A stretch of 64,000 nt of DNA from Trichobilharzia regenti (GCA_944472135.2 OX235265.1:89436984-89500983); one strand, 5' to 3'; positions 40,013 through 51,945 are shown, numbered from the stretch's first letter. Numbers and translations: made by a program. The notes: generated by a model not told the origin, from the sequence alone.

Positions 40013-41504
40013 AAGCGATATTCTAAGGAACTTTATGTCAGTTGTAAAGAATGCAAAACAGTGATGTCTCATTATCTTCAGTGTTTTGTAATGCAAACTG
40101 AAGTTACAAGCTTTAATGGAAAAAGTTATTTATAATCGATTCGTTTATCTTTATAGAAATTTAGTGACTTTTAATGTTGTATCACATAATGTTATATATG
40201 ATTCACTTCCACTAGTTGCTTTGAATTATTACCTAAGTAGTGAGACATCGGATTCTGTGGGCTAGGCGGTCGCTTAGTTGTTGTATAAACAACGAACAAG
40301 AACCTGTTTTTGCTAAATGATCTAAAACTGAATTAAGAACGTGATCATAGATGAGTCCTACACAAACGGTTTGAGTAGTTTGTCCCATGTTGCCTTGGCG
40401 TGATTCTTATCTTCTCTATTCTTAATTACTTTATTTCTCTTTTTGTCAAGACAAAGTATGTGTGGTATAAAACATCTTCCATGTTATTTTTTCTCAACCC
40501 AGCATAACTGTAACCCTCAACAACAACAACAACAGAAATGTTGCTTTTTATTTGAAGGATTTAGCAAAAGAGAAAGGACGAATCTCTGGAGACGTTTGTT
40601 AGCAAAACACATGAATTAATTACTTAAATTTATATGTGAAAAAAAACAGTTTTATATTTACAATTTAAATGAAAATTAAATAAGACTGCTCTCTTCTGTT
40701 TCAGTTGAAAACATATGTCTTGACTAGAATACTTGTTAAATTATTTAAGGTTGTCTATCTGGGTGGGTGGTTGGTTTTATTACTGGTAAAAGTGGCTGTC
40801 TAATTTTTGGTCTTAGCGAAATTACAACAAAAAGTGAATGGTAAAATTACATACTTCTAATTCTGGCTAACTTTAGCCCGACATTCGTTGATAACCTGAA
40901 CTTTATTTCGCTATTTCTACACTTCCTAAAGACTCGACTCTGATTGGTTGTTGGAAGTTTAAATTTATCAATAAATTTAGTATTTCTCAAGGTCAGTGAA
41001 TATAGATATCACTGCTGTCGACTATTTGACCCCATTTATTTAAAACATTTAGCCTCTTTTGTGAACTGCCCATCTTCTCGCTTTAGTTTAACAAGCCGAT
41101 CGTACCACTGTTGTTATGGGCAACATTACAATTAGCCATCAGAGTAGGTTACTTCTGCACATCAGGTTTGGATTGCTAACATTTTGCTAGGTCATATTAA
41201 CGTAATATAAGAGCAGTGAAGAATGCTTGCAAAATGGTGAACTTTTAAGTAACCCTATAGACTGCAGACTTAGTCTACTGACACGTTCGGCTGCTGATGT
41301 TATTTTTCTTGAAGTAATAGGAGTACTTAGGTGTAGGTATATAGGAATGACATGATTTTTTAAACATTGACTGCTGAAAATCCTATGGTTTGTGAATTTG
41401 TCGATAAGCTTCTTGTAGGAAAACCAGATGTATCATTGATTGTGTCATACTCTACCACAGTGTACAAGTTATATTCTTATATAAAGTTTGAACAGTCGAA
41501 CTAA
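40013..41504. other. No recognisable gene or repeat
   Basis: AT-rich, non-coding appearance, with a short (CAA)n at about 40517-40535. Near 41450 wording like the 5646 block appears (TACTCTACCACAGTGTACAA). Confidence 0.45.
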
Positions 41505-41835
41505 CTATTGAGGATCACATGGCCAGAAGGCATGAGTAGAAAGGAACTTTAGCGACAAAAAAACCAACAACCTAGCTCCCATCAAATATGCAGGAAAAGA
41601 GTGGAGATGGATTCGAAAACACTGAGGTGACATCACGACATCGTTCACGAATAGGAAAGTAGTTTGGCATAGGTACAAGAGTGATATGGAAGAGGTTGTC
41701 ATGTGAAGATGATGCGGAAGCTTATGACTGATTGTGGAGCCAGCTAAAAGAGAGTGCAGAGAAGAGAGTGAAATGCAGATGTGCCGTTGATGCGGTGTGT
41801 TCCACTCAGGACCTAAAGGAATGATAAAATTAATA
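41505..41835 (+). mobile_element. RTE LINE 3' end, diverged
   Basis: AGGATCACATGGCCAGAAGG, AAAGAGTGGAGATGGATTCG, AGAGTGATATGGAAGAGGTT, and the tail GGTGTGTTCCACTCAGGACC, TAAAGGAATGATAA. Confidence 0.7.
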
Positions 41836-42149
41836 ATCCCCATTGAGACAAGAAGAAAGAATTCAGAGAAGAAGATTCTCTTTCCGACGATTTCATTTTC
41901 AAAGCTGTAAAATTATATATATATATATGACTTACAGTGGACAATAACAATGTTTTCTTGTGTGTGTGCGTTAAAGTTTGACAGAGAGTGCGAATAACAA
42001 AGTGCGATAATATTGGTGTATATGATCATAAGTCACAAATTGATTAGATATATGGATTCAAAAACTTAGTAAATAGAGTTCAACTTAAAGTTCACTTGAC
42101 AAATGTGAAATAGATGATCGGAAAATAAAGTACCTTCAGAAATGTCAAT

Positions 42150-42545
42150 ACTTGAATTGGATATGATGGAGACAATGGAGGTAAAGTTCCCTTAACATTG
42201 AAGAAATGTTACCTCCATTGTCTAATTCCATATGTATTCATATGTTCACCTACTTATGTGGAGCTAGGCACATAAGACATTGATCAAGAAACGTATCCCG
42301 TGTCGTTTAGGAGCACCTTCCAGCTTGGCTGAGCAAAGGGGAGAGTAGAGGTTTTAATTCAGCATCTGACACATCGTTCAATCTAGTCTATAAAGTCTGA
42401 AAACGTTTTCCGATAGGAACATGAATGCATTTGCTTCGTATAGCAGAGACTTTGGCGATACATGACATAAAGCCAGAGCTTTGTGTACAAAACAATTTGT
42501 ACGATTTCTTTCGTTACCATGGTCTTGATTTTACGATGTGATTCA
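42150..42545 (+). mobile_element. Penelope-like GIY-YIG fragment
   Basis: Broken frames give GARHIRH, EHLPAWLSKGESRGFNSASD, FNLVYKV, RIAETLAIHDIKPELCVQNN. This fits the end of the endonuclease domain of a PLE. The opening overlaps a hairpin at 42170-42223. Confidence 0.7.
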
Positions 42546-42859
42546 CACGAAAACCTTGTTATTCATCCATTTTCCATTTTTGTTTTATTTCATTTCACTT
42601 CAAGTTATCATATTCTAACATTTTATATAGCCTAATATTTTGACAACATTTCATATCTTATACCTATGTCATATTATATTCACATATTCACATTTCCGAA
42701 TGTACTTTACTTTACGATCATCTATTTCACATATGTCTATTGAACTTTAGATTGACCTCTATTTAATTAGTTATTCGATCCATACATCTGATCACACAGA
42801 CACACACACACACATACAAAGGCATTTAAAAGCCAAATTTCGCGAGGTGATATCATTTC
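42546..42859. other. No recognisable gene; short (CA)n tract
   Basis: A CACA run lies at about 42799-42815. The first part may be 3' UTR of the preceding PLE. Confidence 0.4.
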
Positions 42860-43310
42860 GTAGTTTATGTACAACCGCTTTACAACTAACATAGCTCACG
42901 ATAATAATAAAACATTTTCGATCGATGTACCTACGACTAAAGGACGAAATTCTGGGAACTCTACTTCAAACTGTATTTACAAGTGCAAGTTCACCTGCAG
43001 TCACAGTGACAATAGAATGTTCCAATGTCGCCGAAAGAACATGTTCCAAAATGGTTATTAAAACATATAGAAAATCTCAATGCAGTTAATCTGAACAGAA
43101 ATCCAGCATCATCCATTGCAAAACACTTATTAATGTCAGGTCACAAAATCAGTATTAATGACTGTTTCACATCTGTTTCACATAAATCCAATACAAGATT
43201 ATTAAAGGTGATGGAAGCACTGTGGATTAATCACATACATTCTAAACTATGTGTACAAAAAACAGTAGACTTCAACCTTCGTCTACCATGGACTACTTGA
43301 CCTATTTAAA
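42860..43310 (+). mobile_element. Penelope-like GIY-YIG fragment, second subfamily
   Basis: Frame 42867-43061 has TTKGRNSGNSTSNCIYKCKF and TCSHSD. Frame 43025-43300 continues EHVPKWLLKHIENLNAVNLN, ASSIAKHLLMSGHKISINDC, RLLKVMEALWINHIHSKLCV and LPWTT. One frameshift separates the halves. Same subfamily as 1882-2290. Confidence 0.75.
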
Positions 43311-43339
43311 TATGGCTAGTCATTAGTACGTACTTTTCA

Positions 43340-43690
43340 AGTGTTGGTTTGTAGGGATTTGATTGGTTACAGGATTTCATCATTAGCTGACATTAGTTAG
43401 AGAACCATTGGGAAACCAACAGGGAGTACAGGAAAGCTGTTTCGTCCTAGTTTGGGGGCTCTTCAGCAGTACGCACCCACCGGGATTCGAACCCAGGACC
43501 TTCCGGTTACAAGGTGAGCTCGTATACCATTGAGCCACTGGGACCCGTTCCATTGGTCCTTGAATTCTAACTTCTGCCAATTCACGAGATAGCGCGACCG
43601 CTAGCCAATGTCTTCGGCGAGTATTTGTCCTCACACCCGACCTGCTGCACCCTACTGGTCACAACTTCCCACTGAAACCCAGGTAATATA
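43340..43690 (-). repeat. tRNA-like hammerhead repeat, full length (minus)
   Basis: On the minus strand: leader, TAGCGGTCGCGCTATCTCGT, GGTCCCAGTGGCTCAATGG-type block, GGTTCGAATCCCGGTGGGTG, then GTACTG CTGAAGA GCCC...GGAC GAAAC AGCTTTC CTGTAC. The core strand is intact, but helix II has a mismatch, the cleavage triplet is TTC, and one helix I pair is lost. Probably inactive. Confidence 0.75.
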
Positions 43691-44314
43691 CTTTTGTTTT
43701 ATATAACTGAGTATTTATCATGCATTTTATTTTTATTATTATTGTGAACCATGTTAGCTGTAAAGCGGTTGTAAAGAAACTACGAAATTTTGTCCTTTAA
43801 GTGCCTTACTCAAATTTATCAAAGGGACTAATGGTTTTAATAAATTTTTTTAATAATAAAGCTTTATTTCAGACAATATGTGAACATATAGTACAAAACT
43901 TTTCAGCCTTCCAAAATACTTGGTCTTCCTGTGGGATTTACATGCAAAGTAATAATCTGAAGTGTATCATGTGACGTGGCTTTGTTGCATACGAAGAGAC
44001 AATCAATTCTGTAGCATATATTTTCTTCATTTCCTATAGGAGACTCGCACTGTTGAGTTGGAAGCTAATTAAATATGTGCGCGAGTTCATAAGTGGTAGT
44101 CATTTGATATAATTGCAAAGATTAAAACAATAAGAAATGCAGAAGACTTGAAGCAGCACTTTGATGGATGTAAATTACGGTAGTCCACTGATTTAAGGAG
44201 GCCGCCAACGATATATGATTGTGTAATTATCGAAGTGAAATCATCGAAACAAGAATTTTCTTCTCTGAATTCTTTATTTTTAATAATAGCAAGTGTTTTT
44301 ACTAATTGATTACG
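43691..44314. other. No recognisable gene or repeat
   Basis: Nothing recognised on either strand. Confidence 0.4.
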
Positions 44315-44560
44315 TTTTGATATCAGTTAGAGAACCATTGAAAACCGGAACTGGAGGAAAAGACAGCTATTTCCTCCGTCCTAGTTTGGAAGTCATTGGC
44401 AGTACGCACCCACTGTGGTTCGAACCCAGGACTTTCCGGCTGCAAGGCAAGTTCGTATACCATTCAGCCACTGGGACCCGATTCAATGGCAAACTCATAA
44501 ATTTTAACTTCTACCAATTCGTGATTTAATGCGACTACCAACCACTGTCATCAGTGGGAC
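44315..44560 (-). repeat. Hammerhead repeat, degraded (minus)
   Basis: Minus-strand order is kept (GGTCCCAGTGGCTGAATGG block, GGTTCGAACCACAGTGGGTG, then CTGCCAATGACTTCCAAACT, AGGACGGAGGAAATAGC). The core is destroyed by substitutions and an insertion. Confidence 0.65.
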
Positions 44561-45099
44561 ATTATCCAGTTTTGATGACCTATCTAGAATTTAACAGCTC
44601 TGCGGTATTATGTTTGCTATTCCACTAGTATATTTTAAGTCAGCCTGCAAACATCAAGGACAAGATGTTTGTTAACTAACACTAAAACCTATCAAGTTTT
44701 CCGAAATAAGAAATATTTTTACCCTACTTTTGCGATAACAAATATTTTTATCCCTAATTTAAAATGTTCATATGAAATCAGATTATCATAGATAAATAAA
44801 ACTGCATCGAAGAAAACCTTAAAATATGTCCTTACATGTACAACTATAGAAAGTACACCATTTATTTTAATCCTTAATAAGTAATTTAGAACTCCTGAAC
44901 GCAAAAACTGAGTAGAGAAAGTGAATGTGTTGATAAACATTTGACAGACTAATTGATCTGAAAATCCCTCTATGAAGAATCAAAATACAATATTCATACT
45001 TATTCGATTATTTCAGCAAATTTTGTTATTACTACCCCTTTCCACTGACCTAAATATCATCGTTCTAATATTCGCATAACTTTTTCTCACTTACCACCT
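44561..45099. other. No recognisable gene or repeat
   Basis: A minus-strand frame at 44719-44940 has no recognised features. Confidence 0.4.
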
Positions 45100-45440
45100 A
45101 TTCAGATGTTGGTTAGCAACGATTTGATTGGATTGGTGACAGGATCTCATTATGAGCTTAGCTAGGTTAGAGGGCCATTGGAAAATCTGGAAGGACTGGA
45201 AAGCTGTTTCGTCCCACAAATTTGGGAACTTCAGCAGTGCATACCCAACGGGGTTCAGGTTTGAAGACAAATTCTCGTCACAGACAACATTGCCTAGTGG
45301 TTACGGCATACTGTGTGTGAATTGGCAGAAGTTGGAATTCATATGACATTAGAATGGGTCCTAGTGGCTTAATGGTCCAAAAGGTTTTCTCATAACCGGA
45401 AGGTCCTGGATTCGAACCCTAACGGTGAGTGCGCACTTGC
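45100..45440. repeat. Inverted pair of hammerhead repeat halves
   Basis: The minus 3' half (45100-45260, on the minus strand CTGAAGTTCCCAAATTTGTG then GGACGAAACAGC) meets the plus 5' half (45262-45430, GTGAATTGGCAGAAGTTGGA, GGGTCCTAGTGGCTTAATGG, GGATTCGAACCC). No complete ribozyme. Confidence 0.6.
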
Positions 45441-45639
45441 TCCTTATTATTTGTCTTTGCCTGTGGTTGACCTCGATTTTCGGTGCTTTATCCGCTCTTC
45501 TTCTGTGACAGTGGACTGTTGACAATAATGTATTAGTTTATGATCATGATTTTGCATGAGTGCAGTCGTGGTTGCTTCACCAGGCAAACCCTTGATTCTA
45601 AGTTTATTTATGACTGTGTTTGGTCATTTAATTCTGTTG

Positions 45640-46460
45640 TAAAATATGTATTTGTATATTACTGTATAACACTGTGAGACTTTATCAAAATAAATTTTCC
45701 CCGTAATGGAATTATACTGTCTGATAATGCCAAAGCTCAATTACTATATCAGTAGTAAAGACATAGTGTGCAAAAATATCAATATGATGTAAGTGTAAAA
45801 CTTGGGCACTATGATAGAAAGTAATTCCGTATCAGATAAGTTTATTTGAAGCATCATACAGTAGTGATGTGGTAATAATAACTGCATGACGTTTTCAGGC
45901 ATAAATCATTGCTCATAATTACATCACTTTAGTCAAATGCCTTCAAAGTTCGTGTTCTCTCTTTCTCTCTCTCTCCCTATTCCTTTAGCTGTTTGTTGTC
46001 GCTCTCTATATCTCCGGTATAGGCACTGCATTATTCCAATTGCACGTTTGCGGTGCTGAATCGATAAACAAATATTCAGTGAATAACCTTTCTCTATTAC
46101 TTCCTAACTATATCACTTTCCCTTACTGTCGCCCTCTCCCACCCTAATTTGTGATTATACGCAAATGAATGCTATACAATGGCTCAGCTTTTTTCTAGGT
46201 TACTTAACTTGGTAGGGTGTAGTAAGGTGCGTACGGATGAAGAGTCCGGAACGAGAACAAAACAGCTGTTCAGTACTCTCATGTTTTCCAGTGGTTTTCT
46301 AACTGATGTCAGCTCATGATGAAACCTTCCATCCATCCTACTAGGTCCAGCTAAATTCTTATGTCCCAATAATCTAGTTGACCCCGATCTACTAGTTTGA
46401 CCTATGTAATTGACCTCACAGTCAACACTACATGGTATTTGGTATATCATTTTATTTTTC
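45640..46460 (-). mobile_element. Penelope-like GIY-YIG fragment (minus) with a hammerhead repeat inserted
   Basis: On the minus strand the endonuclease start reads MIYQIPCSVDCEVNYIGQTS, then RSGSTRLLGHKNLAGPSR, up to about 46345. Bases 46205-46345 are a 3' half of the hammerhead repeat on the plus strand (GCGTACGGATGAAGAGTCCG, CAGCTGTTCAGTACTC, GTCAGCTCATGATGAAACC). PLE-like wording resumes below 46204 (LHPTKLSNLEKS). The block 45679-45720 belongs to the 5646 repeat. Confidence 0.65.
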
Positions 46461-46719
46461 CTGAATGGATATATCGGATTCTTAAGCCAACAAAGTTAAA
46501 GAATGTACTTAAAAATGGGGGATCTAAACAATAGAAAGGGAATTCTAGAAAAATATTCAAAATTAAGGCTAATTTTTGTGAACCGGACATCTCCAATAAT
46601 AAACATAGAGTCTGCAATCTATGAATGAGACCAGTTCAACATATACTTCACTAGAGATTCTGTTATTATTATTATTAATAAAAGGGAGCTGTATATATTA
46701 AAGCCTTCTTATCGCTCAT

Positions 46720-47118
46720 ATTAGGCGGTTGGAGGAAATCCACAGGAAGCTTTGAACCTAGATTTCAGCCTAGTTGGCGTTGGCCAGTGAACAAGGCGTA
46801 TCTGCAACCTTGAAGGAACTCATATCCCATCTGAGATTCGAAGCCGTTCGAACTAGCACTGCAGTCCGAGACGTTACCACTGAGCTATTCGTGCTCGCGA
46901 TTGACCTACTGTAGGACTGTGTTGGATGAGTACCAATTAGCACAAAACCTAGGTCAGGTGGGATTTGATGCTGGTTGACTTCAACAATTTAATATCAACA
47001 ATTCACAGTGCACATTGATGACGAACCACCTAGCTTGATGGTGGTCACATCGCAAACTTGACTGACTATAGACATCAGTCTGCACCAAACACCAAGGACT
47101 AGACACATTACACTATTT
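46720..47118. repeat. Foldback-family repeat, rearranged
   Basis: A minus-oriented tRNA-like half (46720-46920) is joined to a plus-oriented right arm (46921-47118) ending TGCACCAAACACCAAGGACT, AGACACATTACACTA. The left arm is missing. Confidence 0.65.
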
Positions 47119-47119
47119 G

Positions 47120-48105
47120 ATAATAATAATCTGCTTTATTCCAAAAACAGTACTTATAATACAGAATGGAATTCTCAGCATTTGTCAAAATATTGCATCT
47201 GATTTACTCAAAGTATAAACAAAACTAAAAATTAAAACAAAATTAACCAGAGGAATTTGTCCACACTTACGATATAAAGTCAAAAATATTCGAAGTACGA
47301 ATCGAGAATTTTAAATATAATAATAACAACATTGAGTTTGTTTAAAACAGTATTGTCGATTCAGTTTGAAAATTTCGGCATGTTGTAGATTATTGAATCT
47401 AATGTTCTGCTGATATAGTATGGTGAGGGGAAAGGTAAAACTAACAGTCATGACACAGCTTAAATTATGTTTACATTTATGAGAAAATAAAAAATTTCAG
47501 AGAATTATAAATATAAGAAGAACAATCACAATAAAGGATAGAGAAAATGGTTTATTTACTAGTACTAAGAAGGTTAGTAAATTCATGCCTGATACTATTT
47601 TCATTACATGAAATGCGTGCCGCCAAATATGGTATAGTGCAATTTTTATACTTAGACGTGCACGCATTAAGCTTTTTGAAATGACTTCTTGTTTTACCTG
47701 AGGAGACATAGGATGAAAGCTGCGGTTAAAGTGGATGCTCACAGTCTGACAAAAAACCCCTTTAGTAAATTTGTTGCAAGAATTCAAGGGCCTGTCAATA
47801 ACAGTGTCAACGATGTGGCTCAACGGGACACAAGTTGTCCTACTGACACCCTTCAGAGTTCTGCGAAGTACGACACAGTCTTTTTTAAGCAATCCAGGAA
47901 AGAATAAGCAGGAGTGAACAGTAAAGAAGAATAGGTAAGATGCACACGTTGACAAACTGTAAGAGGAGGTGGGGTTGAGTTATGTCTAAACACCTTAACT
48001 TCTTAATGTAAAACGTCAGACAAAAGATTCTTTTAGAAATCGCTAAGACACGGGAAAACCAGGATAGGTCAGAAGAGAGAAATTGTTCCAAGACACTTAA
48101 CTTCA
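47120..48105 (-). mobile_element. CR1/SR1-like LINE 3' end (minus)
   Basis: On the minus strand: RIFCLTFYIKKLRCLDITQP, FVNVCILPILLYCS, FFPGLLKKDCVVLRRTLKGV, SRTTCVPLSHIVDTVIDRPL, with frame breaks. The 3' UTR ends in a (TTATTA)-like tail at 47120. Same family as 22236-23550. Confidence 0.75.
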
Positions 48106-48474
48106 GACTTGATTTCTACATCCTCAGTATCATCAATTTTGCAACGGTCATAGGAACCAGCAGCTTCATTTAACTTTCTTACTAGCTAGTGTCCAATCAA
48201 AGTATTCTTATTTGAAAAAATGTGATAAATCATTGCATAATTAATATTTATATGATGAATACATGGTGTATATAAGGTGAAATATATTTTATTTCACAAT
48301 AGCCAAAAAATATTCATCATAAATTAGCTGCCTTCCAGTCTGTAGACTTCTACACAGATTTTTTATAAGCAAATAAATCAATCGAGATAGATATAAAGAA
48401 AATAGTAAATACGGAAATTCATCAAGCCTTACGATGCCTTTTTCTACTTAATCTTCTCTTTTTTTATATACCAG
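48106..48474. other. No gene; isolated foldback terminus
   Basis: CTAGCTAGTGTCCAATC near 48183-48200 resembles the foldback-family terminus. Otherwise nothing. Confidence 0.4.
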
Positions 48475-48584
48475 ACGTGTTTGACTTTATGCCTCCACTT
48501 GAAGAAAAACTCGCCTCTAAGTTGAAACAGTTAATAACAGAAGGCAATTATTTTGTTTATTGCCACTGTAGAACTGTTGATCGA
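48475..48584 (+). CDS. Candidate exon, unrecognised
   Basis: A strong acceptor (CTTCTCTTTTTTTATATACC then AG) at 48474 opens a frame reading VFDFMPPLEEKLASKLKQLI then TEGNYFVYCHCRTVDR. The donor (CGAA/GTAGAC) is weak. The amphipathic charged stretch looks protein-like. It may belong with the terminal exon at 52383, although the phases join only in that exon's shorter frame. Confidence 0.3.
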
Positions 48585-48839
48585 AGTAGACTTGCCTTAT
48601 TTTTTTTTATTATAAACGTCTGATTGAGATTATTATGAAATTAATTAAAATTAATTCATGTGCGTTTAAAAAAACAGTATTTTTCTGAAAAATGTTTGTG
48701 TCACTATTGTTGAACATTGAATTGTTTGTTTATTTGGACTGGTCTCTACTTGGCGGGATATAAGAGGGCTGTCGTTGCTTAATGTATACTGGTTGGCAGA
48801 AGATTGGAGAAATACGATCCGATGTATAATTGTACATTA
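48585..48839. other. No recognisable gene or repeat
   Basis: Nothing recognised on either strand. Confidence 0.4.
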
Positions 48840-49395
48840 TTAGATAGTTGGAGGCAATAGGTCACAGGAAGCCACGCTTGACCTAGGTTTCGTGCTAGTT
48901 GGCACTTTTCAGCCAGTCAGCAAGGTGCATCTGCAAACTTGAAGGAACCCATGTCCCTTCTGAGATTCGAACCCGCATCATCCAGTGCTGTGGTGAGTCA
49001 AAGACGTTACCACCACTGAGCTATTCGGGCTCGCGATTGACCTCCTGTAGGACTGTAGCGGGTAGTTTGATTCAACACTAGTAACTAGTGTGACGCGTCT
49101 AGTCCTTTCTTTGGTGCAGCACTGGGTGACGCGGGTTCGAATCTCAGAAGGGACATGAGTTCTTTCAAGGTTGCAGATACGCCTTGCTGACTTGTGAGTG
49201 CTAACTAGCACAAAACATAGGTCAAGCAAGGCTTCTTGTGGCCGATTGCCTCCAACTATCTAATTTTATCAAATCAATGTGCACTGTGATGGCGAGCTAC
49301 CTAAAATGGTGGCCACATTACCAGCCCGACTGATAGAATTCAATCTGCACCAGAGAAAGGACTAGATACGTCTCACTAGTTACTAGTGTCCAATC
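48840..49395. repeat. Foldback-family repeat, inverted pair
   Basis: A minus-oriented tRNA-like half (48840-49070) faces a plus-oriented half (49075-49395). The latter starts CACTAGTAACTAGTGTGACG and ends CACTAGTTACTAGTGTCCAA. In both halves the tRNA-like part (GGTTCGAATCTCAGAAGGGA in the plus half) has lost some sequence. Confidence 0.7.
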
Positions 49396-49756
49396 AAACT
49401 ATTGTACATTATATTAACGTTTATTAACAGACTTTGAATGTACTAGATGTAAGTCTGTTTCGTTATCGGTGGAAGAGTAAACAATCGTATTCCCATAACC
49501 GTTTCCTGTTCCGCATCTGTTACAGTGTATAGTATTCTGCGTGTTAGGTCGAGTCTTTTGAAACAAGCCATAGGTTCAGGATATCTAAGATCTGGACAAC
49601 TGTCTGTTTACTTTACTGGTTACAGATTCCTCACCAGAACTGCTGCTTTTTTTTATTGAAAACCAATAGACATTGTTTGAAAGTATGTAAAGGATAATAA
49701 CTTTGCGTGAGGGTTATATTTTAACCAATTACTTGATCACTTTTTTTAAATTTTTT
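49396..49756. other. No recognisable gene or repeat
   Basis: Nothing recognised on either strand. Confidence 0.4.
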
Positions 49757-49940
49757 TTGATTACAGCTTGATTCCACACTGTATTTTTGGTACAAGTATG
49801 GGATTTTCAGCGTGGATATCGGTAGCCCAAATTTCGCAGGCCGACCATAGATATCAGGTGTGCGTCGGCGTGGGCTCGAACCCCGGACCATGTGCATGGT
49901 CGGCGAGAGTCCTAACCACTGTGCCACTGACGCACTGGCT
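49757..49940 (-). repeat. tRNA-derived SINE (family C), minus copy
   Basis: On the minus strand: GTGCGTCAGTGGCACAGTGG, TTAGGACTCTCGCCGACC, GGTCCGGGGTTCGAGCCC, then a body with GGTCGGCCTGCGAAATTTGG and GTGTGGAATCAAGCTGTAAT followed by an A-run. A- and B-box spacing is tRNA-like. Its plus-strand sister is at 51146. Confidence 0.75.
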
Positions 49941-50039
49941 AGACGTAACAATAACAGATACCAGTGACTATTAGTGGGAGAAATCGAAGACAGGCCGCCT
50001 CTTCAACTGTTCTGCCTGGGTAGAACTGTTCCAAATACA

Positions 50040-50575
50040 AGTGACACAGAGGACGATGTCAAAGGGGGGGATCTAAAAAGCAAGATAAGCCTTCATTACT
50101 CTGAAGTCAATGAGGCAATCTGCTGCAGTCAGCATAAGGAATAACATGCTGATCTTCGGCAATAATGTCAAGTCAGCCAGTGCTTCAGATGCTTCACCCA
50201 CATGTCACTGAAAATATTTCCAATAGGCTACTGAAGACTTTCGTCAACAGCTGTTTCCACTCCCCAATGAAGACCAGATGACCAGTCCAAACGGAGAAGC
50301 AACAGGAAACTCTGGCAGCAAACCAATCGACAAGCCGTCGCTTGACAAATGTGCAGAATGAGCTGGAGATGGACTGGGCATACACTGTGGAGGCCGTCGA
50401 GTAAAATCACTCACCAGATCATCACTAGAGTGGGAGATGGTATGAGAAAAAAAAGAAATTAATGGTCATACATGCAGCCAGCTTAAGTAGACTGCAGAAA
50501 ACAGGGTGAAAGGCCAATATGATACTGAAGCCTGATGTTCCACTCAGAATGCAACGGAACAATAATAATAACTGG
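50040..50575 (+). mobile_element. RTE LINE 3' end, diverged
   Basis: GAGGACGATGTCAAAGG, AAAGCAAGATAAGCCTTCAT, ATAATGTCAAGTCAG, RWTGHTVEA-like coding, and the tail GATGTTCCACTCAGAATGCA, ACGGAACAATAATAATAA. Confidence 0.7.
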
Positions 50576-50614
50576 TTAAATACGTTTTATTACCATACCT
50601 ACAAGATTATTTTG

Positions 50615-50830
50615 ACCCAAAATCTGATTACACACAAGTAATTCTTATGAGGAAGCTATGGCTTACACAATGAAATGTTTAGAAACATCTTGTTTAAATT
50701 TTGTACAAATACACTGCAAATGTCTTTATTAACTTTAATCAAAATCGAGACTTAAATTACTGCAGGAAATTAGTAATATGTATATAGCCTGGATATCTAT
50801 GAATTTTACAAAAATGATTCAGGTGTTCAT
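50615..50830 (+). repeat. Copy of the 207-bp hammerhead insertion family, degraded
   Basis: TATGAGGAAGCTATGGCTTA, CACAATGAAATGTTTAGAAA, CATCTTGTTTAAATTTTG and later TACTGCAGGAAATTAGTAAT parallel 16021-16186. The hammerhead strands have changed (ATGAGGA, GAAAT). Confidence 0.55.
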
Positions 50831-50879
50831 GTATTTGGATATTACAGAAGGATAGATGTTGGTATTTATGTGTCATTGA

Positions 50880-51070
50880 ATTCTGATCCATTGGTTGATT
50901 GGTTAGCGTACTAGAGTTGGAACCTGAATGTCCTGCAACTGACTCCTGGTAGAGAGATGAGTGTGTATTGTTGAATAGTTCCAAACTTAGATAAAATAAC
51001 TATTCAGTGTCTTTAGTCTTCATTGGTTCTATACCTGATATCTTTCAATGAAGTAATCACCATTATTAAT
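50880..51070 (+). repeat. Hammerhead repeat, heavily degraded
   Basis: GTGTATTGTTGAATAGTTCC, AAACTTAGATAAAATAAC, TATTCAGTGTC and TACCTGATATC show the expected order with most ribozyme bases lost. Confidence 0.5.
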
Positions 51071-51145
51071 GACCAAATTCTTAGAAACCCGAAATATGAC
51101 TAGAAAACCTTTTATTATTACTAACATTAGTATGACGAGTGTCTA

Positions 51146-51330
51146 TGGCGTCGGTGGCACAGAGGTGTGGACGCTTGCCGACCATGCATATGTTCCGGGA
51201 TTCGATCCCCGGCTAACGCGCACCTGATGTCAATGGTCGGTCTGCTAAATGTGGGCTGCTGATATCACATGCTGGAAATTCCATAGCTGTACGAAAAATA
51301 CGGTGTGGAATCAAGCTATAATCAAAAAAC
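51146..51330 (+). repeat. tRNA-derived SINE (family C), plus copy
   Basis: GGCGTCGGTGGCACAGAGGT, CTTGCCGACCATGCATATGT, TCCGGGATTCGATCCCCGGC, GGTCGGTCTGCTAAATGTGG, ending GTGTGGAATCAAGCTATAAT and CAAAAAA. Confidence 0.75.
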
Positions 51331-51339
51331 TATTATTCC

Positions 51340-51945
51340 CAGATCTATAGACAAAAACCAGAAAGTTGGCAGAAGTGGTCATGAACAGAAAAGCAAGAGA
51401 GAACTTCAATATACTGAAATCAGTGTGGAGAACTCCCGTAATAGGCGTAAAGAACATGATTTGGATTTCAAACACTAATGTCAAATCAGTGCTTTTAGAT
51501 GGTTCATACACTTGGAGCACACGTGAAGAAAAGTAAATCACATCAGGCTGTAGACATCCACCAACAGCTGTCTTCGCATTGTACTAAAGATCAGATGGTA
51601 GGCCAGCCTGACAGTATAAACAACAAGGAACTCTAGAGACAAAATAGTCCAAATCCTATAACTAAAAATGTAGAGAAAAAACTGGAGGTGGATTACTTAC
51701 ACACTAGAGAGACCCATTCAGTGACATCACATATACAAGACAGGGCATCAAGAGGAACCCGAATTGGAAACAAGTTAGGCGGCAGTGTGAGGGTGACATG
51801 GAGGAGGATATTGTGTGATAAACAAGTAAAACTTTACGGTCAATTGTGAAGCCAGCTAATTAGGACTTCAGGAGATGGGATGGAACGGTGATGTACTTCT
51901 AAAATCCCTTTATTTCACCTGGAACCCACAGGAACAATAATATAA
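51340..51945 (+). mobile_element. RTE LINE 3' end, diverged
   Basis: AAAGCAAGAGAGAACTTCAA, ATTTCAAACACTAATGTCAA, ATCAGTGCTTTTAGATGG, VEENWRWITYTLE-like coding, WNPxWKQVRR-like coding, and the tail GGAACCCACAGGAACAATAA. Confidence 0.7.

Noticed and set aside
40850..40915. Minus-strand exon with GTATGT donor
   Set aside because: The upstream acceptor lacks a polypyrimidine tract and the phase does not match the exon at 36439.
48899..49229. Two frames of 60 and 83 residues
   Set aside because: They translate the tRNA-like part of the foldback repeat, where similar non-coding wording recurs at several places.
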